A stretch of DNA of 64,000 nt from a virus: IMG/VR virus record IMGVR_UViG_3300023184_003849, positions 1-64,000 of that record, one strand, 5' to 3'. How positions within the stretch are numbered: the stretch's first letter is position 1; the number at the start of each line of letters is the position of its first letter. The translations under genes and the position numbers were made by a program. This document shows positions 18,676-28,204 of the stretch, piece by piece. A model generated the notes under the pieces. The model saw only the letters and a list, made by a program, of their open reading frames with translations, did no database searches and was not told the origin of the DNA.

Positions 18676-19500
18676 ATGAGCACAGATATTTCAATTCTGT
18701 TGCCCACTCGTGGTCGGTCAGACATGCTGATGCGTAGTCTGACCAGCCTACATGATCTTGCTAGTGATTTTAGTTCAATAGAAATATTGTTTGGCATGGA
18801 CAATAATGATGCAGTGGGTCTTGACAACATGTTGTATCATGTGATACCATGGATCAAAAAACACAATATCTCACACAAGATTGTGATATTTGAACCCATG
18901 GGCTATCACAATCTACATCGTTATGTAAACGGCCTGGCTGAAAACAGTCAAGGACATTGGTTTTTTTTCTGGAACGATGATGCTATAATGAAAACTCAGG
19001 GTTGGGACACCTACATACGTGCCCGGACCGGGGAATTCAAATTACTGAGTGTGATAACACACAATGAACACCCTTACTCAATCTTTCCTATAATTCCTCG
19101 AGCATGGTTTGACACACTAGGGCATATCAGTCAACACAGTCTCAATGATGCTTGGGTCAGTTGTATTGCCTATGCTTTGGACATTTTTGAACGCTTACCT
19201 GTCTACTGTGATCATGAACGTGCCGATCTCACTGGTACCAATAACGATGCAACTTATCAGGGTAGAACTGTGTTGGAGGGCGACCGATACAATCCTCTAG
19301 ACTTTAATTACCCTGACGTGGTAGAACTAAGGATGCTGGATGCGGCCAAACTGGCCCAGTGGTTGCAGGATGTGAAAAATCAAGACATGACATTTTTTGC
19401 AGAATGCTGTGAAGGCACACGTGATCCCTGGGTCAAAATGCGGGCAAATGATCCCAATCAACAAGTTATCAGTATGACTGTGGATCGATTAAATAAATGA
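18676..19500 (+). CDS. GT-A-like glycosyltransferase, paralog 1 of a pair
   Basis: 274 residues. It starts TDISILLPTRGRSDML, the usual GT2/GT-A nucleotide-binding start, and has WFFFWNDDAIM, a DxD-like metal motif. Later come NDAWVS and DHERADLTG. The gene at 21436-22275 is a clear paralog sharing these motifs in the same order, including FFWNDDA, NDAWVS and LTG. The two flank the B12-binding radical SAM gene, overlapping it at both ends. Donor and acceptor are unknown. Confidence 0.75.
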   Translation: MSTDISILLPTRGRSDMLMRSLTSLHDLASDFSSIEILFGMDNNDAVGLDNMLYHVIPWIKKHNISHKIVIFEPMGYHNLHRYVNGLAENSQGHWFFFWNDDAIMKTQGWDTYIRARTGEFKLLSVITHNEHPYSIFPIIPRAWFDTLGHISQHSLNDAWVSCIAYALDIFERLPVYCDHERADLTGTNNDATYQGRTVLEGDRYNPLDFNYPDVVELRMLDAAKLAQWLQDVKNQDMTFFAECCEGTRDPWVKMRANDPNQQVISMTVDRLNK

Positions 19501-21443
19501 TGACTAAAAGAACAATAAGTTTTGTACAGCCTAACTTTCAACAAGGCCCTAAAGAGTTCAATGCTTACTACCTGCCATATTCAGCAGGAGTCATACTAAG
19601 TTATGCCTTGAGTTTTGAACACATAAGAGCGGCCTGGGAGATAGATCAACTGATTTGGCGCAGAGAAGACATTGAAGAACTTGCACCCCGATTGGCCAAG
19701 AATGATATAGTAGCATTCAGCACCTATGTTTGGAACCACAGATACAACTACAAACTGGCTCAACGCATCAAAGAAATCAATCCTGCTGTGAAGATTATAT
19801 TTGGTGGTCCTGAACCAGCCATTGAAGACCCTCAACTGTTTGAAAAAGAACCTTTCATGGATTTGGTCAGCAAGATGGAAGGTGAAATCACTTTCAAACG
19901 TATACTTGAAGATTTTGATACGGATTTCACTCACATACCCGGCCTGCTGATCAACACTCCTGCTGGCCTAGTCAACACTGGAGATTGTGCCCGAATTGAC
20001 GATCTAGATCAAATTCCCAGTCCTTATCTCACAGGCATATTTGATCAAATCATAGAAGAAAATCCTGATGTGATCTGGAATGCTACACTAGAAACCAATC
20101 GTGGTTGTCCTTATCAGTGTACCTTCTGCGACTGGGGCAGTTTAACCTATAACAAGGTCAAGAAGTTTGAACTCACAAGAGTGTTTCACGAAATGGACTG
20201 GATTGGGGCCAACTGCGGCTTTGTCACTATCACCGATGCCAACTTTGGTATGTTTGTAGAACGTGACAACATGATTGTGGACAAGTTAATTGAAGTGCAG
20301 AAACGCTGGGGCCGCCTGTCATCGTTTTCAATGACCTGGGCCAAGAATCAAAAAAACGAAGTTGTGGACATTGTGAAGAAATTGATCCGAGAAAGTCCCA
20401 ACTTTGGTCAAGGTCTTACTGTTAGTGTGCAATCAATGGATCACGACGTATTGGAAAATATCAAACGTAGAAATCTAGACCAGCACAAGATTGACGAAAT
20501 CTTTGCCTTGTGTGATCGCAACAACATTCCTGTGTATACTGAACTAATATTGGGCTTGCCCGGGGAAACAGTTGAGTCTTGGAAATCAGCATTTTGGAAA
20601 ATCTTCCGTGCCGGCAATCACACAGGCATCAACATTCTACAGGCACAGTTGCTGGAAAATGCCGAAATGAATCTGCTACAAAAACGCATGTGGAAGATAG
20701 AAAGTGTGCCAGTATACGATTACATGGCAGGCAGTTATGGCGATGCTGATCTCAATGAGTGCGTGGATGTGGTTGTGAGTACCAAGGATATTCCCCGTGA
20801 AGAAATGCTGGACACCTTGGTTTGGAATAGTTTTATTCAAACATTCCATATCAATGGATTGACCACATACATTGCTAGATACCTAGACAAAGCACATGGC
20901 ATTGAATACAGCAAGTTCTATGATGATCTCTATCAATGGGTGCAACAAGATGACTGGTTCCGCAAACAGTTTGCTGAAACACGCGACTATTTTGCCAACT
21001 GGACTCGTCACGGATCTATCAACCATCCACCTATTGGAAACATCCAAGTGTTTGGTTGGAACCTAGTACATCGTACCACATTGTATATGCAACAACAAGA
21101 TCAAGTGGCCTATGTGTTTGACAGTGTTGACAGATTCGTAAAAAGCCATTATAATATCAACAAGGACATACTAGATCAACTCATGCGGTTTCAACGAAAC
21201 TACGTGATTGATTATCGTGATCTTAAATCTTTGCCGATCAAACAAGAATTTGATTATGATTTTCTTGGTTATATCTTGGACAATGAACCAATCAAACAAA
21301 CATGTACATACATGTTTGATACTCCAGAAGATCAAGACATGAGTATGGATCGTTTTCTTGAAAACATGTATTTTGCTAGAAAGAGAAACTTTGGAAAAAC
21401 AAATATCACCCGAGATCGCTTCCACAACGTCGAACTTGCCTGA
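19497..21443 (+). CDS. B12-binding-domain radical SAM enzyme
   Basis: 648 residues. The N-terminal part has the layout of a cobalamin-binding domain (VAFSTYVWN, then IFGGPEPAIEDP), followed by the radical SAM motif CPYQCTFC (Cys204, 208, 211) and the strand signatures of the barrel, including TELILGLPGETVESW. The class includes methyltransferases acting on unreactive carbons, plus ring-forming enzymes. It overlaps a GT-A-like paralog at each end, so all three probably act on the same product. A long C-terminal extension (from about residue 430) is unassigned. Confidence 0.87.
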   Translation: MMTKRTISFVQPNFQQGPKEFNAYYLPYSAGVILSYALSFEHIRAAWEIDQLIWRREDIEELAPRLAKNDIVAFSTYVWNHRYNYKLAQRIKEINPAVKIIFGGPEPAIEDPQLFEKEPFMDLVSKMEGEITFKRILEDFDTDFTHIPGLLINTPAGLVNTGDCARIDDLDQIPSPYLTGIFDQIIEENPDVIWNATLETNRGCPYQCTFCDWGSLTYNKVKKFELTRVFHEMDWIGANCGFVTITDANFGMFVERDNMIVDKLIEVQKRWGRLSSFSMTWAKNQKNEVVDIVKKLIRESPNFGQGLTVSVQSMDHDVLENIKRRNLDQHKIDEIFALCDRNNIPVYTELILGLPGETVESWKSAFWKIFRAGNHTGINILQAQLLENAEMNLLQKRMWKIESVPVYDYMAGSYGDADLNECVDVVVSTKDIPREEMLDTLVWNSFIQTFHINGLTTYIARYLDKAHGIEYSKFYDDLYQWVQQDDWFRKQFAETRDYFANWTRHGSINHPPIGNIQVFGWNLVHRTTLYMQQQDQVAYVFDSVDRFVKSHYNINKDILDQLMRFQRNYVIDYRDLKSLPIKQEFDYDFLGYILDNEPIKQTCTYMFDTPEDQDMSMDRFLENMYFARKRNFGKTNITRDRFHNVELA

Positions 21444-22275
21444 ACGCGACCCTACAGTAGATATCAGTATCTTGTTGCCTGTGCGTGGCAGGCCGGAACC
21501 CATGGAAAAGTGTTTGCACACACTGATTGATCGAGCAAAAAATCCCGAGCGCATTGAAGTGTTGATTGCATTTGATGACGATGACACAGACACCGTCAAC
21601 TACTTTGTTGAAAATATTTCGCCTTATCTTGATGACATGGATGTGCGTTATAGTGCAATGCAGTTTCAACGTCTGGGATATATCAGGCTCAATGAGTATC
21701 TTAACGAATTGGCCAGACACAGTGTTGGTGCTTGGATGTTTTTTTGGAATGACGATGCTGTGATGACCACACTAGACTGGGATAAAGCAATAATGCATCA
21801 CGATGGTGAGTTTGCACTGCTACGTGCAGAAACCAATCATGAACATCCTTATGCAATTTTTCCCATTGTTCCACGAAAGTGGGTAGAAATTACCGGACAC
21901 CTAAGTCCACATCAAATAAATGATGCCTGGGTAAGTCAAGTGGCATGGATGTTGGATATTGTTAAAAATATTCCTGTAATGATTGATCATGAGCGTTATG
22001 ATCTTACAGGTCTAAATGGTGATGATGTTTACAAAAATCGTCCCATGTTGGAAGGCAATCCTAAAAACCCTCGAGACTTCAACCATATAACATGGCGAAA
22101 GGCCAGAATTGATGAGTGCATGAAATTGGCACAGCATCTGTTTGCGATAGGTCATGACATGCGTCACTTTAAATGGGGTGTTGAAGGCAAGGACGATGCC
22201 GGAAACGATTACGACATCTGGTGCAAAATGAATCTTGCCGATCCTCACAAACGCTTGAAACAATGGAAAGACTGA
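21436..22275 (+). CDS. GT-A-like glycosyltransferase, paralog 2 of a pair
   Basis: It has VDISILLPVRGRPEPM, WMFFWNDDAVM, HEHPYAIFPIVPR, NDAWVSQ and DHERYDLTG, matching the 18676 protein motif by motif. Start choice is uncertain: the TTG at 21436 overlaps the previous stop and aligns with the paralog's start, giving 279 residues. An upstream ATG at 21358 would add 26 residues encoded inside the radical SAM gene. I prefer the TTG. Confidence 0.72.
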   Translation: MPERDPTVDISILLPVRGRPEPMEKCLHTLIDRAKNPERIEVLIAFDDDDTDTVNYFVENISPYLDDMDVRYSAMQFQRLGYIRLNEYLNELARHSVGAWMFFWNDDAVMTTLDWDKAIMHHDGEFALLRAETNHEHPYAIFPIVPRKWVEITGHLSPHQINDAWVSQVAWMLDIVKNIPVMIDHERYDLTGLNGDDVYKNRPMLEGNPKNPRDFNHITWRKARIDECMKLAQHLFAIGHDMRHFKWGVEGKDDAGNDYDIWCKMNLADPHKRLKQWKD

Positions 22276-22276
22276 C

Positions 22277-23059
22277 GTGAACAATGATCAACTGATCGAT
22301 AGGATCAAAAACTACTGGAATACACAACCATGTAATGTTAAACACAGCCTCAGTGAACCAGGAACAGAACAATATTGGAATGAAATTTCAGAGCGCAGAT
22401 ATTTTGTGGAACCACACTTGCGTGATCTGGCTGGTTTTCATCAGTGGCGAGGTCGTCGTGTGTTGGAAGTTGGTTCGGGCATTGGATCAGATGCTGTGGA
22501 ATTTGTGCGTCATGGTGCTGAATATGTAGGCATTGATTTGTCAGCCGAATCAGTGGCCATGAGCCGTCAACGTTTTGACCTGTTTGATTTACAAGGTAAG
22601 TTTCATGTGATGGATGCCGCTGATACCACGAGCATGGCTGAATTAGGACAGTTTGATCTTGTTTACTCATGTGGCGTACTACATCACTATCCAGATATGA
22701 CCAAGTGTCTTGACAACATTCACAACGCATTAGAACCCGATGGCGAGTTCAGAATGCTAGTATACGCAAAGAACTCCTGGAAGTATGCTATGATTCGAAA
22801 AGGTCTGGATCAGTTTGAAGCACAAGCCGGATGTCCTTATGCTCAGGCCTATTCAAATCAAGACATATACGATCTCTTGAATGGCAAATTTGAGGTCCTA
22901 AGGATTAGACAAGCACATTGTTTCATGTATAATGTACCCAAGTACCGTCAAGGTATCTACGAACTTGAACCTTGGTTTGCAGCCATGCCAGAAGAAATGC
23001 GCGAGGCTGTAAAAGAATACCTAGGTTGGCATCTACTAGTCAAAGCAAAAAAAATATGA
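22277..23059 (+). CDS. Class I SAM-dependent methyltransferase
   Basis: 260 residues with a textbook SAM site: VLEVGSGIGSDAVEF (motif I), YVGIDLS (acidic end of strand 2), FHVMDAAD and FDLVYSCGVLHHYPD. It resembles UbiE/small-molecule methyltransferases. The GTG start lies one base past the preceding stop, and its own stop overlaps queE. The substrate is unknown; it may finish the product of the adjacent B12 radical SAM and GT-A-like genes. Confidence 0.87.
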   Translation: MNNDQLIDRIKNYWNTQPCNVKHSLSEPGTEQYWNEISERRYFVEPHLRDLAGFHQWRGRRVLEVGSGIGSDAVEFVRHGAEYVGIDLSAESVAMSRQRFDLFDLQGKFHVMDAADTTSMAELGQFDLVYSCGVLHHYPDMTKCLDNIHNALEPDGEFRMLVYAKNSWKYAMIRKGLDQFEAQAGCPYAQAYSNQDIYDLLNGKFEVLRIRQAHCFMYNVPKYRQGIYELEPWFAAMPEEMREAVKEYLGWHLLVKAKKI

Positions 23060-23904
23060 GTAAACTCAAAATAGCAGAATTATTTTACAGCATCCAAGGA
23101 GAGGGTAGGTACATGGGTGTGCCCAGTGTGTTCTTGCGTACATTTGGCTGTAACTTCACTTGTGGCGGTTTTGGTATGCCACGTGGTGAGATGAGTACCG
23201 AACGCGATGCCATTGCAGAACGCATGATTGAGTTCAAAGACTACAACGAACTACCACTGGTATCCACAGGCTGTGACAGTTACGCATCATGGGATCCGCG
23301 ATTCAAAGATCTCAGTCCTGTACTAGAAAGCAATGCTATTGTGCATCGCATCATGGAAATCTTGCCCCACCGTCGCTGGGAAGATGAACATCTAGTGATC
23401 ACCGGAGGCGAACCATTGCTGGGTTGGCAACGTGCGTACCCTGACTTGCTTGATCACCCCAGCATGGAAAGACTGCAAGAAATCACGTTTGAAACCAACG
23501 GCACTCAAGAACTCAGTTTAGACTTTAAAAGTTATCTAAACAAATGGATAGAACAAGATCTGCGTAGAGAAATCACATTCTCAGTCAGTGCCAAACTTCC
23601 TGGGTCAGGCGAGCGTTGGGAAGAGGCCATACGTCCAGAAATAGTATGTGATTATCAGAACGTTGGTTATACCTATTTGAAACTGGTGGTAGCAACAGCA
23701 CAGGATCTAGCAGATGCAGAACAAGCAGTATTGGAATATCGCACAGCAGGTTTTACGGGTCCTGTGTACGTCATGCCTGTTGGTGGCGTTGAGCGGGTGT
23801 ATACCCTTAACAATCGTGCAGTGGCAGAAATGGCAATGCGAAAAGGCTGGCGGTACAGTGATCGACTACAAGTGCCACTCTTTAAAAACGAGTGGGGAAC
23901 TTGA
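23056..23904 (+). CDS. queE: 7-carboxy-7-deazaguanine synthase, QueE
   Basis: 282 residues from the ATG at 23056, which overlaps the previous stop. AELFYSIQGEGRYMGVPSVF is the QueE signature; the Fe-S cysteines are Cys32, Cys36 and probably Cys73 (STGCDSYASWD), with an insertion between the second and third. VITGGEPLLGWQ binds SAM. QueE converts carboxy-tetrahydropterin into CDG, the precursor of preQ0. With FolE and QueD it completes three of four preQ0 steps; QueC is not in this window. Confidence 0.92.
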   Translation: MSKLKIAELFYSIQGEGRYMGVPSVFLRTFGCNFTCGGFGMPRGEMSTERDAIAERMIEFKDYNELPLVSTGCDSYASWDPRFKDLSPVLESNAIVHRIMEILPHRRWEDEHLVITGGEPLLGWQRAYPDLLDHPSMERLQEITFETNGTQELSLDFKSYLNKWIEQDLRREITFSVSAKLPGSGERWEEAIRPEIVCDYQNVGYTYLKLVVATAQDLADAEQAVLEYRTAGFTGPVYVMPVGGVERVYTLNNRAVAEMAMRKGWRYSDRLQVPLFKNEWGT

Positions 23905-24074
23905 TGGAGACAAAACAAAGGACAGTAGTACGAACAATTAGTTATAGAATAGTCGCATTATTGATTACTGCAATTTGGACTGGTCTAAGTGATGCTGTTC
24001 TTATTCACGTTATCTTAACAGGTGTTCATTACATTATGGAACGTATTTGGCTTGAAATTAATTGGGGAACCTAA
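23904..24074 (+). CDS. DUF2061-like small membrane protein
   Basis: 56 residues: TVVRTISYRIVALLITAIW at the N-terminus and HYIMERIWLEINWG at the end, the order seen in the DUF2061 family. One or two membrane spans are likely. The ATG overlaps the queE stop by one base. Function is unknown. Confidence 0.65.
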   Translation: METKQRTVVRTISYRIVALLITAIWTGLSDAVLIHVILTGVHYIMERIWLEINWGT

Positions 24075-24077
24075 TTA

Positions 24078-24971
24078 GTGGCGCTGTTTACTTTTGGTTG
24101 TAGTTTCACAAGATACAGTTGGCCAACTTGGGCAGACATTGTTGGCAGAGAATTTGAAGTTCATGAAAATTGGGGGCAAGTAGGCGGAGGGAATCAATTT
24201 ATTTTTAATTCATTGATAGAGTGCATAGTTAAAAACAAAATTACCAAAGATGACACTGTTATTATTATGTGGACCAATATTTCTAGAGAAGATAGATACA
24301 TAAAAAATAAATGGGTGTTGCCTGGTAATATTTTTACTCAGAGTACTTACAGTCAAGATTTTGTAAAAGAGTTCGCCGACATTAGAGGTTATTTTATTCG
24401 AGATTTGAATACCATATTTGCTACCGAAAATATTTTAGAGAATCTGGGTTGCAAATTTTATTTTTTGTCCATGGTTCCAATATCTAATGCCTATCAATAC
24501 CACCGTGAAGATAATAACACTTCGATCCAAGATTTGTACGACTCTTTTAAATTTGTTTTGGATTCAATAAGATCCAGTATATACGAAGTAGTGTTTAATT
24601 TTGACTGGACCAGTAGACCTTTTACTGTTGATAACAAAATTACCGAACGGGGACTCCATTACAATAAAATTAGAGCACCAAATTGGCCCATTTGGGACGA
24701 TCAAGATGAAACAACTTTCATTGCCAATTTATCAGATGAAATAAAAAGAGAGTGTTTTGAGATTTTTCAATTAGATTTTTATCACAACAATAAACCTATT
24801 TTTAAAAGAATAGATATGCACCCAACTCCGCTTGAACACTTAGAATACATATCAAAAGTGTTGCCCGAAATAAAGATATCTCAGGCAACAGCAGATTGGG
24901 CATTATCAATGGACACCGATGTAAAACTAGACCGGTGTAATTGGAATTCACAATCCCCCTCAAGATGGTAA
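24078..24971 (+). CDS. SGNH-hydrolase-like protein, paralog 2
   Basis: 297 residues with a GTG start just after the previous stop. FGCSFTRYSWPTW gives the block I nucleophile Ser (GCSFT), VIIMWTNISR sits mid-protein and DMHPTPLEHLEYI gives the Asp-x-x-His pattern near the C-terminus, here reading DMHPT. It shares SWPTW/CWPTW and MHPTPL with the 29024 protein. Its sequence is markedly AT-rich. The likely chemistry is acyl ester hydrolysis or transfer. Confidence 0.65.
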   Translation: MALFTFGCSFTRYSWPTWADIVGREFEVHENWGQVGGGNQFIFNSLIECIVKNKITKDDTVIIMWTNISREDRYIKNKWVLPGNIFTQSTYSQDFVKEFADIRGYFIRDLNTIFATENILENLGCKFYFLSMVPISNAYQYHREDNNTSIQDLYDSFKFVLDSIRSSIYEVVFNFDWTSRPFTVDNKITERGLHYNKIRAPNWPIWDDQDETTFIANLSDEIKRECFEIFQLDFYHNNKPIFKRIDMHPTPLEHLEYISKVLPEIKISQATADWALSMDTDVKLDRCNWNSQSPSRW

Positions 24972-24980
24972 GCAACAATT

Positions 24981-25403
24981 ATGAATATAGTCAAGAATTG
25001 GTTAAACAGAGTCAAAAAGAAAAAAAATACACAAAAACAAGACTCTGAAAATAGGATCAAAGACTCAAATAAGTCTAGTGCTGATCCTGTCAAAACAGAA
25101 AAACAACTGGCTACCGAACGTGGAGAACCTTGGGTTGCCATTCTCAGTATGGACATTGATCCCAACAACCTGCATCAAGGTGCATTTGAACTAGACTGGA
25201 ACGACAAGTTCATATTCAATCTTATTCGTGCAGGATACCAACTCAAAAAAGAAGATACCGATGCAGAGATTGTGGATCGCTGGTTCCAAAACGTGTGCCG
25301 TCATGTTGTGATGGAAACATATGAGCAAGAAGAAGCAATGAAGAAGTCAGGCATTTATGTTCGATCAACAGATCTTGGTGACGGGCGCACAGAGGTCTCG
25401 TGA
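24981..25403 (+). CDS. Conserved phage protein, unknown function
   Basis: 140 residues. A very basic N-terminus (NRVKKKKNTQKQ) is followed by GEPWVAILSMDIDPNN and GAFELDWNDKFI. I recall similar proteins in T4-like and pelagiphage genomes with no known function. The stop overlaps a GTG start of the next gene. Confidence 0.7.
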   Translation: MNIVKNWLNRVKKKKNTQKQDSENRIKDSNKSSADPVKTEKQLATERGEPWVAILSMDIDPNNLHQGAFELDWNDKFIFNLIRAGYQLKKEDTDAEIVDRWFQNVCRHVVMETYEQEEAMKKSGIYVRSTDLGDGRTEVS

Positions 25404-26101
25404 TACTGTACGTCAATGGAGACAGTCATACTGCCGCTGCCGAAGCAGTAAACCCTTATGCTTTTGCCGAGGATGATGGCTTGTATTATGGACTGGGTCG
25501 TAGACCGCATCCTGATAATGAGCGTGTGAGTTGGGGTTGCGAACTGGCCAATCATCTCCGAGCCATCTTGTGTTGTGATGCAGAAAGTGCTTCCAGCAAT
25601 GCCCGTATCATGCGCACTACACGAGCATGGTTACAACAGCAAAACAGTTTTGAAGACACTCTAGTGATTATACAATGGTCAACTTGGGAACGACAAGAGT
25701 GGTTGCATGAAAACATCTGGTATCAAGTAAACGCATCAGGTATAGATCATGTGCCTGACGCATTACAAGATCGATATCGAAGATTCATTGCTGACGTTGA
25801 CTGGGCCGAGGCTAGACAACATGCACACAGCGAAATATGGCAGTTTCATAGAGAACTACACCTTAATGGTGTTCGTCATATATTCTTCAATGGTAACTCA
25901 GATTTCTCAGGTGTACCAAACCGCCACGATTGGGGGGTAAACTACATGGCACCTTATGATCCGGAAAATACTTATAACAAAGTATTAAGAAATAGCGGTT
26001 TTGCTACGGTACGCCCAGATTCCTGGCATTTTGGTGAGGCGGCCCATTGCTTTTGGGCAGAACATGTGTTAAACTACATCAAACTCAACAACTTGGTTTG
26101 A
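25400..26101 (+). CDS. SGNH-hydrolase-like protein, paralog 3
   Basis: 233 residues. YVNGDSHTAAAEAV provides the GDS nucleophile block, SWGCELANHL and TLVIIQWSTWER resemble the other SGNH-like proteins here, and FGEAAHCFWAEHVL carries the C-terminal His. It starts at GTG on the GTGA overlap. No signal peptide is seen. Confidence 0.6.
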   Translation: MILYVNGDSHTAAAEAVNPYAFAEDDGLYYGLGRRPHPDNERVSWGCELANHLRAILCCDAESASSNARIMRTTRAWLQQQNSFEDTLVIIQWSTWERQEWLHENIWYQVNASGIDHVPDALQDRYRRFIADVDWAEARQHAHSEIWQFHRELHLNGVRHIFFNGNSDFSGVPNRHDWGVNYMAPYDPENTYNKVLRNSGFATVRPDSWHFGEAAHCFWAEHVLNYIKLNNLV

Positions 26102-26103
26102 AC

Positions 26104-27108
26104 ATGCGATACTTACTGATTGACACTGCTAACACATTTTTTCGTGCCCGCCATTCGGCTTTTAGGGCCGCAGATCCTTGGGAAAAGGTAGGCTATGCTC
26201 TACACATTGTGATGAGCAGTATCAACAAGGTGCATCGCAAATTCTCTGCAGATCATGTGGTATTCGCACTAGAGGGTCGCTCGTGGCGCAAGGATTTCTA
26301 CGAGCCCTACAAGAAAAATCGCGCTGTGGCCCGTGCAGCCTTGACAGAAACTGAACGAGAAGAAGATCAGTTGTTCTGGGAAACGTTTGATAGCCTGACT
26401 AAATATCTAAGTGACAACACAAACTGTAGCGTGATTCGCCACCCAGAGGCTGAAGCAGATGATGTGATTGCTCGCTGGATTGCATTGCATCCTGAGGATG
26501 AACACTACATCATCAGTTCAGACACAGATTTCATACAATTGCTTGCTCCCAATGTCAGTCAATACAATGGTATAACTGACGAACTTCACACCTTGGAAGG
26601 AATCTTCGATGCCAAAGGTCGACAGGTCATTGATAAAAAAACTAAACAGCCAAAAACGGTGCCGGATCCAGCCTGGCTGTTATTTGAGAAGTGTATGCGT
26701 GGGGACGCCTCCGACAATGTTTTTAGTGCGTATCCGGGAGTACGTGAGAAAGGCACAAAGAATAAAGTTGGTCTCCGTGAAGCCTACGCGGATCGCAATG
26801 ATAAAGGCTATGCGTGGAACAATCTAATGTTGCAACGTTGGTCCGACCACAATGGTCAAGAACATCGTGTGAAAGACGACTACGAACGCAACTGTACCTT
26901 GGTGGATCTCACAGCACAACCTGCAGAGATCAAACTTAAAGTAGACACAGCCATTCTGGAACAGATTTCGCACAAGGACGTGGGACAGGTTGGAGTCAGA
27001 TTTATGAAATTTTGTGGTAAGTACGAGTTGAACAAACTTTCAGAGTCAGCCGAACAGTATGCTCGCTGGCTCAACGAAACATACAAAGGACACCTAGATG
27101 ACCAGTGA
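26104..27108 (+). CDS. 5'-3' exonuclease, T4 RNase H-like (FEN family)
   Basis: 334 residues from the ATG at 26104, which follows the previous stop. MRYLLIDTANTFFRARH carries the first acidic metal ligand; AEADDVIARW and YIISSDTDFIQLL carry further conserved Asp/Glu residues; MRGDASDNV is the helix-hairpin region. In T4-like replication this nuclease removes RNA primers behind the fork. It belongs functionally with the polymerase and clamp at the window start. Confidence 0.9.
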   Translation: MRYLLIDTANTFFRARHSAFRAADPWEKVGYALHIVMSSINKVHRKFSADHVVFALEGRSWRKDFYEPYKKNRAVARAALTETEREEDQLFWETFDSLTKYLSDNTNCSVIRHPEAEADDVIARWIALHPEDEHYIISSDTDFIQLLAPNVSQYNGITDELHTLEGIFDAKGRQVIDKKTKQPKTVPDPAWLLFEKCMRGDASDNVFSAYPGVREKGTKNKVGLREAYADRNDKGYAWNNLMLQRWSDHNGQEHRVKDDYERNCTLVDLTAQPAEIKLKVDTAILEQISHKDVGQVGVRFMKFCGKYELNKLSESAEQYARWLNETYKGHLDDQ

Positions 27109-28195
27109 ATTTCCTGCTTATCATGAATTGGATATTACAAAATATCAATTAATTGCTGGAGTTTACACGTTGGGGCTGATAGATAAACATCGTCCAGATA
27201 TTGAAATAATTCATCCAGAAATGTGGCCACCACCGGAGGTCTATAATCTGGATTATTCATGGCTAGATAAAAAAATTGTGTCTGCGCTAGATCGTGGGAA
27301 AACAGTGTGTTTGTTTATATGGGACGAGGATATTTCATTTATTTCATCCTTTATTGAGTGTGTTGTAAAATATCAATCTGACCCTGTGTATGTGATAACT
27401 CAACTGGATGATTTTTGCATGCTTAGATATCGAGATCAAGGCATTCAAAATATAATTGAAATTCCATGGTGGTTACTCAATGATTGTTTGTGTTACTACC
27501 AGGTGTGCAACAAAAATTTGTTGATTGATAAATTTGATCCTGACTATAATTTTTTATGCATGATCGGTCGAAGTCAATATCACAAAATCGAACTGATAAA
27601 AGAACTAGGCTACGCCGGACTGCACCAATTTGGACGCATTACTGTTATGAGTTCAATGATAGATGCAGATATTCAAAATTTTTGTCAACCCTCTGATTTA
27701 CCTCCTTGGCCTAACATAAATCATCCGCTTGGAAAGACCAGAGCCAATTCTATAATAGGTGGTATACATGTGTCTGGATGTGTTGAAAATTTTTTACAGA
27801 TAGAAAAACATTTAAGTCATATTCCATTGATTATTAATCCAGAATCAAGTTGCGGAACTTTTCTCACTACTGAAAAAAGTCTTTGGCCGTTGCTGTTGGG
27901 TAGATTGTGTTTGATCTCAGGACGATGGAGAATAATGCGTTACATACAAAGATTCTATGACATTGATTTTTCTTCCTATATCAATTTAGAATTTGACGAA
28001 ATACATGGGTGGACTGATGACTATCATCAAAATCGCGTTCATACAATGATTTCTCACAACAAAGATCTAGTTAAAGATAGCAAAGACATTTACAAAACCC
28101 TACAATATGATCTAGAGCAAGCAAGATGGACCATTGGAAAAAACATGTATGAATTTTTTGTGCAACAACTGTTTAAGATTCCAAAAATAAATTAA
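27098..28195 (+). CDS. GT10-like putative glycosyltransferase, paralog 4 (divergent)
   Basis: 365 residues, AT-rich. NPESSCGTFLTTEKSLWPLLLG matches the ExxxxxxxTEK signature of the proteins at 13059, 58801 and 59901, followed by a short LISG loop. The N-terminal half has no recognised motif. It overlaps the nuclease gene by 11 bases. This is the most divergent member, so the function is tentative. Confidence 0.5.
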   Translation: MTSEFPAYHELDITKYQLIAGVYTLGLIDKHRPDIEIIHPEMWPPPEVYNLDYSWLDKKIVSALDRGKTVCLFIWDEDISFISSFIECVVKYQSDPVYVITQLDDFCMLRYRDQGIQNIIEIPWWLLNDCLCYYQVCNKNLLIDKFDPDYNFLCMIGRSQYHKIELIKELGYAGLHQFGRITVMSSMIDADIQNFCQPSDLPPWPNINHPLGKTRANSIIGGIHVSGCVENFLQIEKHLSHIPLIINPESSCGTFLTTEKSLWPLLLGRLCLISGRWRIMRYIQRFYDIDFSSYINLEFDEIHGWTDDYHQNRVHTMISHNKDLVKDSKDIYKTLQYDLEQARWTIGKNMYEFFVQQLFKIPKIN

Positions 28196-28204
28196 AGGAC
28201 CAAG

